DNA of 27,975 nucleotides from Clostridium sp. CAG:411. Its GTDB lineage: Bacteria; Bacillota; Clostridia; Lachnospirales; Lachnospiraceae. Below are positions 22,772 to 27,975 of the stretch, piece after piece (the stretch's first letter is position 1; each line of letters starts with the position of its first letter). The notes under the pieces were generated by a model. That model did not search any database. It had not been told where the DNA came from and saw only the letters and a program-made list of their open reading frames with translations. The translations under genes and the position numbers were made by a program. The stretch lies in NCBI GenBank assembly GCA_000437275.1, contig FR899686.1, positions 1 to 27,975 on the forward strand. The letters are read 5' to 3'.

Positions 22772-24835
22772 ATGAAAAGAAAGAATTGTTATGCAAATCG
22801 GGAATTATCCTGGTTACAATTTAATGAAAGAGTATTAGAAGAAGCAGGAAATCCCAATGTTCCATTAGCAGAAAGATTGACATTTGCATCTATTTTTCAA
22901 TCAAACTTAGATGAATTTTTTATGGTGCGTGTAGGTACTTTGATGGTGCAGATGCATGCCAAAGAGAAAATAAAAGAAAATAAAACAAAAATGACCAGTA
23001 AACAACAGGTAGCAGAAATTTTGAAACGGACAGAACAACTGGAAAAGAAAAAAGCAAAAATTTATGAACAGATTATGGGAGAATTAGAACCTTACGGTAT
23101 TCGTATTATCAATTTTAATAAATTATCAAACAAGGAAGGAAAAGTGCTGGAAACCTATTTTGACCATCAGATTATGCCTTTTCTATCACCGATTTTAGTA
23201 GATAAACAACAGCCATTTCCTTTTTTAAACAATAAAGAATTATATGCAATTGTTGTATTAGATGGAAAAAATGGAAAGCAGACAGGAATTGTTCCATGTT
23301 CCAATAGTGTATTTAAGCGTCTGATTGAAATTCCAACCAGACCGGGAAATTTTATGTTGTCTGAGGAATTGATTTTGCACTTTGTGGAAAAATTATTTCC
23401 GCATTATCTGATTAAAGAAAAGGCAGTTATGCGATGCACAAGAAATGCGGATATAGATGCGGCAGATGTGTATGACGAAGATTTGGACTATCGTGATATT
23501 ATGGAACATTTGATAAAAAAGAGAAGCAGATTGAGTCCTGTTCGCTTAGAATTGTCCAGAGAAATCAATGAAAAGGCAAAAAAAGAAATCTGTTCTTACT
23601 TTAATTTAAAAAAGGAGCATGTAATACAGGTGGGAACACCCCTTGACTTATCTTATGTATTTCAGATACAAAATTATTTGCGAGACCATTCCGATAAAAA
23701 AGAGGAACTTTTTTATGAAAAGAGGACACCAAGACAGCCTGCATGTTATAATGCAAAAGAAAGTATGTTGGCGCAGATACAGAGAAAGGATATGTTGCTA
23801 TCCTACCCTTACGAAAGTATGAAACCATTTTTAAATTTGCTTCGTGAGGCGGCAGAAGATGAAACAGTAGTTGCGATTAAGATGACCTTATATCGTGTAG
23901 CACATCAAAGCAAAATCATTGAGGCGTTGGTACAAGCGGCGGAGAATGGAAAAGAGGTTGTTGTGCTGGTAGAACTTCGTGCTCGTTTTGATGAAGAAAA
24001 TAATATTGAAATGTCAAGACGATTGGAAGAGGCAGGTTGCCGAATTATTTATGGGTTAGGAAATTACAAAGTACATTCCAAACTTTGTCAGATTACCAGA
24101 AAGACAGAACAGGGAATTTCCTATATAACACAGATTGGAACAGGAAATTATAATGAAAAAACAGCAACACTTTATACGGATTTATCTCTTATGACAGCCA
24201 ATCAACAGATTGGAAAAGAAGTAGCAGCTATTTTTCAGGCATTGCTATTTGGCGAGACCATTGAGGAAACCAATCATTTGTTGGTAGCACCACATTGTTT
24301 GCAGAATAAAATAATTACCTTTATAGAGGAAGAAATAAAGAAGGCGGAGAACGGACAAGAAGCCTATATTGGTATAAAAATCAATTCGCTCACCGATAAA
24401 GTCCTTATTAAGAAATTAATCGATGCATCTATGGCAGGAGTAAAGGTAGAATTAATCGTAAGAGGAATTTGTTGTCTGATCCCTGGATTGCCAGAATATA
24501 CGGAAAATATTACAATCATCAGTGTTGTTGGAAGATTTTTGGAACATTCCCGTATTTATCGTTTCGGAGTAAAGGAAGAAGAAAAAATATTTATTTCTTC
24601 AGCAGATTTGATGACAAGAAATACGGTTAGAAGAGTGGAAGTGGCAGCTCCTATTTATGACAGGGAAAGCAGAGAAAAAATCAGAAATATATTTGACACA
24701 ATGATGTTGGATGATGAAAAGGGAAAAGAGCAACATGCAGATGGCAAATATTATAGTAGAAAAATAAATGAAACACCGCTTAATTCGCAAGAATTATTTT
24801 ATGAGAAAGCATATGAGGCGGCAGAACGCATATAA
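22772..24835 (+). CDS. ppk1: Polyphosphate kinase 1
   Basis: 687 residues, the usual Ppk1 length. It opens with the family motif RELSWLQFNERVLEEA and DEFFMVRVG. The two catalytic phospholipase-D-like histidines fall at His435 (NYKVHSKL) and His592 (LEHSRIYRF), the same numbering as in the E. coli enzyme. The arginines of VAIKMTLYRVA and VVVLVELRARFDEENN are present. It reversibly polymerises ATP gamma-phosphate into polyphosphate, a phosphate and energy store, at the membrane or in granules. ATG 22772 is preferred: GGTGGAGG (22756-22763) is 8 bases upstream; an in-frame GTG at 22757 overlaps that site. A phosphofructokinase gene starts 46 bases downstream, probably in one operon. Confidence 0.95.
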   Translation: MKRKNCYANRELSWLQFNERVLEEAGNPNVPLAERLTFASIFQSNLDEFFMVRVGTLMVQMHAKEKIKENKTKMTSKQQVAEILKRTEQLEKKKAKIYEQIMGELEPYGIRIINFNKLSNKEGKVLETYFDHQIMPFLSPILVDKQQPFPFLNNKELYAIVVLDGKNGKQTGIVPCSNSVFKRLIEIPTRPGNFMLSEELILHFVEKLFPHYLIKEKAVMRCTRNADIDAADVYDEDLDYRDIMEHLIKKRSRLSPVRLELSREINEKAKKEICSYFNLKKEHVIQVGTPLDLSYVFQIQNYLRDHSDKKEELFYEKRTPRQPACYNAKESMLAQIQRKDMLLSYPYESMKPFLNLLREAAEDETVVAIKMTLYRVAHQSKIIEALVQAAENGKEVVVLVELRARFDEENNIEMSRRLEEAGCRIIYGLGNYKVHSKLCQITRKTEQGISYITQIGTGNYNEKTATLYTDLSLMTANQQIGKEVAAIFQALLFGETIEETNHLLVAPHCLQNKIITFIEEEIKKAENGQEAYIGIKINSLTDKVLIKKLIDASMAGVKVELIVRGICCLIPGLPEYTENITIISVVGRFLEHSRIYRFGVKEEEKIFISSADLMTRNTVRRVEVAAPIYDRESREKIRNIFDTMMLDDEKGKEQHADGKYYSRKINETPLNSQELFYEKAYEAAERI

Positions 24836-24881
24836 GGGTTGTCGTATGTGGTAGTGTAGAATAAGTTTTGGAGGGAAAAGA

Positions 24882-25958
24882 ATGCTTCGAATAGGAATGT
24901 TGACAAGTGGAGGCGACTGTCAGGCGTTAAATGCAGCGATGCGTGGAGTCGTAAAAACCTTATATCAAAAAGAAAAGGAAGTAGAAATTTATGGTTTTCA
25001 GGATGGATATAAGGGATTGATTTATGGAAATTACGAAATATTGACAGACCATGATTTTTCAGGAATATTAACACTTGGAGGAACCATTTTAGGCTCCTCC
25101 AGACAACCCTTTAAAAAAATGGGACAGCCGGATGAAAACGGACTGGATAAAGTACAGGCAATGAAAGACAATTATAAAAAATTAAAATTAGATTGTCTGG
25201 TAATCTTAGGAGGAAATGGAACACATAAAACTGCTAATTTGCTTCGCAGTCAAGGACTTCATGTGGTGACCTTACCTAAAACGATTGATAATGATATTTG
25301 GGGAACGGATATGACATTTGGATTTCAAAGTGCCGTGGATATTGCCACTAATGCGATTGACTGTATTCATACAACAGCCGCCTCTCATGGAAGAATATTT
25401 GTAGTGGAAATTATGGGACATAAAGTAGGGTGGATGACGTTACATGCAGGAATTGCAGGAGGTGCAGATATTATTTTAATCCCAGAAATTCCGTATGATA
25501 TTGATGCAATTGTAAAAGCCATTGAAAAAAGAAATGCCAAAGGCAAGCGTTTTACTATCTTGGCAGTAGCGGAAGGGGCTATTTCAAAAGAAGATGCTAT
25601 GCTGACGAAAAAGCAGTTAAAGGAAAAGAAAAAGCGGACAACATATCCATCCGTATCTTATGAAATTGCAGATGAGATTTCAAAGCGTACTGGAATGGAA
25701 ATTCGCATCACAGTTCCTGGGCATATGCAACGAGGAGGTTCGCCATGCCCTTACGATCGTGTTCTTGCAACCCGTTTAGGTGCAGCCGCAGCCGGCTTGA
25801 TTTTACAGAAAAATTATGGAAATATGGTCGGAATTGTAGAGGATAAGGTAGTAGCAGTTCCTTTAGAAGAAGTAGCGGGAAAATTGAAAAAAATAAATCC
25901 AGAAGCGGATATTATACAAGAAACAAGAGATTTAGGAATTAGTTTTGGGGATTGTTAA
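24882..25958 (+). CDS. 6-phosphofructokinase family protein, atypical phosphoryl-donor site
   Basis: 358 residues with the PfkA fold. MLTSGGDCQALNAAM (6-20), the catalytic loop PKTIDND with Asp136, MGHKVGWMTLHAG (the MGRxxG site changed) and the fructose-6-phosphate segment GHMQRGGSPCPYDR are present. Two donor-site positions are unusual: GGDGS reads GGNGT, so the Mg-binding Asp is Asn112, while Gly113 keeps the ATP-type residue; and the position that is Gly124 in ATP-PFKs is Lys133, as in pyrophosphate-dependent enzymes. Donor identity (ATP, PPi or other) cannot be read out. It follows ppk1 by 46 bases with GGAGGG before ATG. Probably a paralogue beside a main glycolytic PFK elsewhere. Confidence 0.85.
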   Translation: MLRIGMLTSGGDCQALNAAMRGVVKTLYQKEKEVEIYGFQDGYKGLIYGNYEILTDHDFSGILTLGGTILGSSRQPFKKMGQPDENGLDKVQAMKDNYKKLKLDCLVILGGNGTHKTANLLRSQGLHVVTLPKTIDNDIWGTDMTFGFQSAVDIATNAIDCIHTTAASHGRIFVVEIMGHKVGWMTLHAGIAGGADIILIPEIPYDIDAIVKAIEKRNAKGKRFTILAVAEGAISKEDAMLTKKQLKEKKKRTTYPSVSYEIADEISKRTGMEIRITVPGHMQRGGSPCPYDRVLATRLGAAAAGLILQKNYGNMVGIVEDKVVAVPLEEVAGKLKKINPEADIIQETRDLGISFGDC

Positions 25959-26002
25959 AGAAAAGATTTGAATGAGATAACAGCCTATAGAAACTTGTAC
26001 GG

Positions 26003-26050
26003 TAGCAGTCAGTTATGTTTTAGAACAAAGCGTAATTGACTGCTATTTTT
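26003..26050 (+). terminator. Intrinsic terminator after the phosphofructokinase gene
   Basis: A 13-bp stem, TAGCAGTCAGTTA (26003-26015) with TAATTGACTGCTA (26033-26045), one G-U pair, then TTTTT. Confidence 0.8.
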
Positions 26051-26083
26051 ATGCTATCAGAAAGTGTGTTCTATAGCATAAAA
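26047..26083. repeat. Second, adjoining inverted repeat
   Basis: Perfect 11-bp arms TTTTATGCTAT (26047-26057) and ATAGCATAAAA (26073-26083), 15-base spacer. Its left arm is the U-tract of the preceding terminator. It may act as a back-up terminator or as the terminator for antisense transcription. Confidence 0.6.
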
Positions 26084-26145
26084 TAAAAATATTTTATATG
26101 GGCTTGTCTACTCTGTTTTGGATAAAACAAGTGACTTTACTGACT

Positions 26146-26204
26146 TGGTATGATAAGATAGATTTTAACACGAGCAAGTAGCAGAGCGGATTGTGAATAT
26201 CCGC
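26146..26204 (+). promoter_or_regulatory. Extended -10 promoter and leader hairpin of the YaiI-family gene
   Basis: TGG plus TATGAT (26149-26154) forms an extended -10 with no good -35. A 6-bp hairpin, GCGGAT (26186-26191) with ATCCGC (26199-26204), lies in the leader. With the terminator and the repeat before it, this accounts for the 300-base gap after the phosphofructokinase gene. Confidence 0.4.
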
Positions 26205-26262
26205 CTGACTAATGATAGCAGTCTTTAGAGAATGGATCAAAAAGGAGGTTGCGATTGGAAAA

Positions 26263-26712
26263 ATGCAAATATTTGTAGATGCAGATGCCTGTCCTGTTGT
26301 TCGTATTATTGAGGAGATGGCGGAAAAATATAATGTTTCGGTTACATTACTTTGCGATACAAATCACATGTTACATTCTAACTATAGTAAAGTGCTGGTG
26401 GTAGGTGCAGGAGCAGATGCAGTGGATTATAAGTTAATTAGTATATGCCAGAAAGGGGATATTGTAGTATCACAAGATTATGGAGTGGCGGCAATGGCAC
26501 TTGGAAAGGGAGCTTATGCCATTCATCAGTCGGGAAAATGGTATACCAATGAAAATATCGACCAAATGTTGATGGAGAGACATATGGCAAAAAAGGCAAG
26601 ACGAAGTAAGAAAAAGAATCATATAAAAGGACCACGAAAAAGGACGGAAGAAGATGATATTCGATTTGCGGAGAGTTTTGAAAAATTACTCTGTAAAGCT
26701 ATGAATGGATAA
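26263..26712 (+). CDS. YaiI/YqxD (DUF188) family protein
   Basis: 149 residues, the typical family length. The N-terminal FVDADACPV motif, a PIN-like acidic site, VVSQDYGVAAMAL, GAYAIHQSGKWYTNENID and the C-terminal GPRKRTEEDDIRFAESFEKLL are all family marks. DUF188 proteins have a PIN-like fold and unknown function; a nuclease role is possible but unproven. The family normally starts directly at MxIxVDADACP, so ATG 26263 is chosen, although AGGAGG (26243-26248) lies 14 bases upstream, which is far; an ATT at 26254 would have ideal spacing. An in-frame ATG at 26212 lacks a ribosome binding site and would encode that site as protein. Confidence 0.9.
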   Translation: MQIFVDADACPVVRIIEEMAEKYNVSVTLLCDTNHMLHSNYSKVLVVGAGADAVDYKLISICQKGDIVVSQDYGVAAMALGKGAYAIHQSGKWYTNENIDQMLMERHMAKKARRSKKKNHIKGPRKRTEEDDIRFAESFEKLLCKAMNG

Positions 26713-26813
26713 AAGTGTGTCATATCGTGCAAGAAGTTGATTACTGTGTAAGGATAGGGCACACTAGAGTTTTGTGCATAAAATTTTCTTTGACACAAAA
26801 AGGGGGAAGAACA

Positions 26814-27608
26814 TTGTTACAAGTGGAAGAACTTTCAAAAGTGTTTATTCGTAATAAACGACAAAATGGTAAAAAAAATAAAGAAACGAAAGAAGAATTT
26901 TACGCAGTAGATCATTTGTCTTTGCAGGTAGAAAAAGGGGAAATTGTTGGAATTTTGGGACCCAATGGTGCAGGAAAAACAACCTTGCTTCGGATGTTAG
27001 GTTGTTTGATGGAACCAACCAGTGGAACGGTAACATTGTTCAATGAACAGGGGGAAAAGCTGACAGATTTGGTGGAATGCAAAAAGCAAATTGGATATTT
27101 ATCGGAAAATACGAAATTATATCAGAGATTAAGTGTAAGAGAAATGCTGGAATTATTTGCAGAGATTTATAAAATAGATAGAAAGGAAGCAAAAGAAAGG
27201 ATTACAGACATTTTTAGAGTATTAGATATGGAAGAATTTTGTGATAATCGGATTGGAAAACTATCAACGGGGCAGACCCAGCGAGCTTCCATTGCCAGAT
27301 GTTTGCTACATAATCCTGAAATTTATATTTTTGACGAACCAACACTGGGATTGGATGTTATAAGCAGTGAATCTATTGTGAATTTTATGAAACAGGAAAA
27401 AGAGCGGGGAAAGGCTGTCGTGTATTCTACACACTATATGGAAGAGGCACAATATCTATGCGACCGCATTTATATGCTACACAAAGGAACGATTATTGCA
27501 CAGGGAACGCCAGCAAGCTTGATGAAAGAGACACATACAGATAATTTGCGAAATGCATTTATGCAATTGATAAAGGGGGAAACAAATCATGGTACAGGCA
27601 TTGTATAA
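26814..27608 (+). CDS. ABC transporter ATP-binding protein, NatA-like
   Basis: 264 residues. Walker A GPNGAGKTTLL (near residues 46-56), Q-loop in KKQIGYLSENT, signature LSTGQTQRASIARCLL, Walker B IYIFDEPTLGLD and the H-loop in VYSTHYMEEAQ are intact. The short N-terminal basic insert (RNKRQNGKKNKETKEE) is seen in NatA-type subunits, which drive Na+ or drug export with a NatB membrane partner. TTG 26814 is chosen since AGGGGGA (26801-26807) lies 6 bases upstream and the ATPase domain begins right after it; the frame is open back to GTG 26715 but those residues look unrelated. Its stop overlaps the next gene by 20 bases, so the two are cotranslated. Confidence 0.88.
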   Translation: MLQVEELSKVFIRNKRQNGKKNKETKEEFYAVDHLSLQVEKGEIVGILGPNGAGKTTLLRMLGCLMEPTSGTVTLFNEQGEKLTDLVECKKQIGYLSENTKLYQRLSVREMLELFAEIYKIDRKEAKERITDIFRVLDMEEFCDNRIGKLSTGQTQRASIARCLLHNPEIYIFDEPTLGLDVISSESIVNFMKQEKERGKAVVYSTHYMEEAQYLCDRIYMLHKGTIIAQGTPASLMKETHTDNLRNAFMQLIKGETNHGTGIV

Positions 27609-27975
27609 AAAGGAAATATTGGATATTTTACGAGATAAAAAGACAATGCTCATTACAGTATTGGTCCCTCTTATTTTATATCCTTTGTTGTTTTTAGGAG
27701 GATTACTTGCTGTTTCCATGGTAGTATCCAATCAGCAATCTGCTACTTATCGGGTGGTGTTTGTTGATGTATCAGAGCAATCGGCAATTGAATCTGTTAT
27801 GAAGGAAGGGGAGAAAGAACTTGGCTATTACTTTGAAACGGTACAGGATACTGGAGACTGGGAACAACAACTCAAGAAACAAAATATAGACATATGCATC
27901 TTGCAAAAGAAAAAAGGAAAGCAAATTGCATATGAGATACAATATTTATCATCGGTATCGGCGTCCGCTACAGCC
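27589..27975 (+). CDS. ABC transporter permease, NatB-like, partial at window end
   Basis: The first 129 residues of a longer protein that runs past the window edge. It begins MVQALYKKEILDILRDKKT, a cytoplasmic amphipathic helix with the RDK(R)T motif of ABC-2-type NatB/DrrB-like permeases, then a membrane helix (about 21-47, LITVLVPLILYPLLFLGGLL region) and the start of a large extracytoplasmic domain. A ribosome binding site AAGGGGGA (27573-27580) lies inside the ATPase gene 8 bases before ATG, and the genes overlap by 20 bases, which ties this subunit to the ATPase. The substrate (Na+ or another) is not determined. Confidence 0.85.
   Translation, partial: MVQALYKKEILDILRDKKTMLITVLVPLILYPLLFLGGLLAVSMVVSNQQSATYRVVFVDVSEQSAIESVMKEGEKELGYYFETVQDTGDWEQQLKKQNIDICILQKKKGKQIAYEIQYLSSVSASATA

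Noticed and set aside
26715..26813. N-terminal extension of the ABC ATPase from GTG 26715
   Set aside because: The added residues have no ABC similarity, no ribosome binding site precedes GTG 26715, and AGGGGGA lies just before TTG 26814.
1..27975. Mobile elements, CRISPR arrays, tRNA or rRNA genes
   Set aside because: No transposase, integrase, regularly spaced repeats, tRNA cloverleaf or rRNA sequence was seen on either strand.

Overview
The window looks like a chromosomal segment of a low-GC Gram-positive anaerobe, most likely a gut Lachnospiraceae (Clostridia). This rests on the AT-rich sequence, strong AGGAGG-type ribosome binding sites, extended -10 promoters, BspA/GLUG-type surface protein architecture, two CmpB-type membrane domains in one protein, and a peroxiredoxin paired with a clostridial-style flavoprotein. 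No rRNA, tRNA, insertion sequence, phage gene or CRISPR array was found. It reads as ordinary core/accessory chromosome with one unusual RNA element and one decayed gene.

Layout. 1-3700: a minus-strand YoaK/DUF1275 membrane protein diverges from a UBA-like/DUF4342 membrane protein, followed by an OmpR-type response regulator and its histidine kinase. 3700-5640: a PIN/NYN-like putative nuclease behind a hairpin-rich leader, and a GNAT acetyltransferase. 5825-8105: a minus-strand peroxide-detoxification pair, ahpC and a thioredoxin-reductase-like flavoprotein carrying its thioredoxin-fold partner at the C-terminus; the two ORFs overlap by one base. 8280-13395: a duplicated CmpB-family membrane protein, a membrane-bound GGDEF protein, a DegV (fatty-acid-binding) protein, a HAD phosphatase and a small membrane protein. 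13470-18951: a promoter, a ~235-nt multi-hairpin RNA closed by a long-range helix, then a 1709-aa secreted protein with a covalent-flavin (FMN_bind) domain, three GLUG/beta-helix blocks, a Thr/Pro linker, an Ig-like domain and a leucine-rich-repeat tail. 18976-22378: a copper operon (CsoR repressor with its palindromic operator inside the promoter, a membrane-anchored HMA protein, and CopA with a CopZ-like domain fused at its C-terminus but still preceded by its own ribosome binding site). 22381-22551: a decayed 3' end of biotin synthase. 22772-25958: polyphosphate kinase and an atypical phosphofructokinase. 26263-27975: a YaiI/YqxD protein and the start of a NatAB-like ABC exporter that runs off the window.

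How the parts fit. The copper operon is a complete sense-and-export module. AhpC plus its reductase forms an electron-delivery pair for peroxide reduction. Ppk1 plus a phosphofructokinase lacking the usual nucleotide-site Asp suggests a link between phosphate stores and sugar phosphorylation, but that is inference. The most interesting element is the structured RNA at 13504-13737: four local helices and one long-range helix are visible directly, and it lies immediately upstream of the large flavinylated surface protein. It may be a known large clostridial RNA family (raiA-like is one candidate to test) or an undescribed leader.
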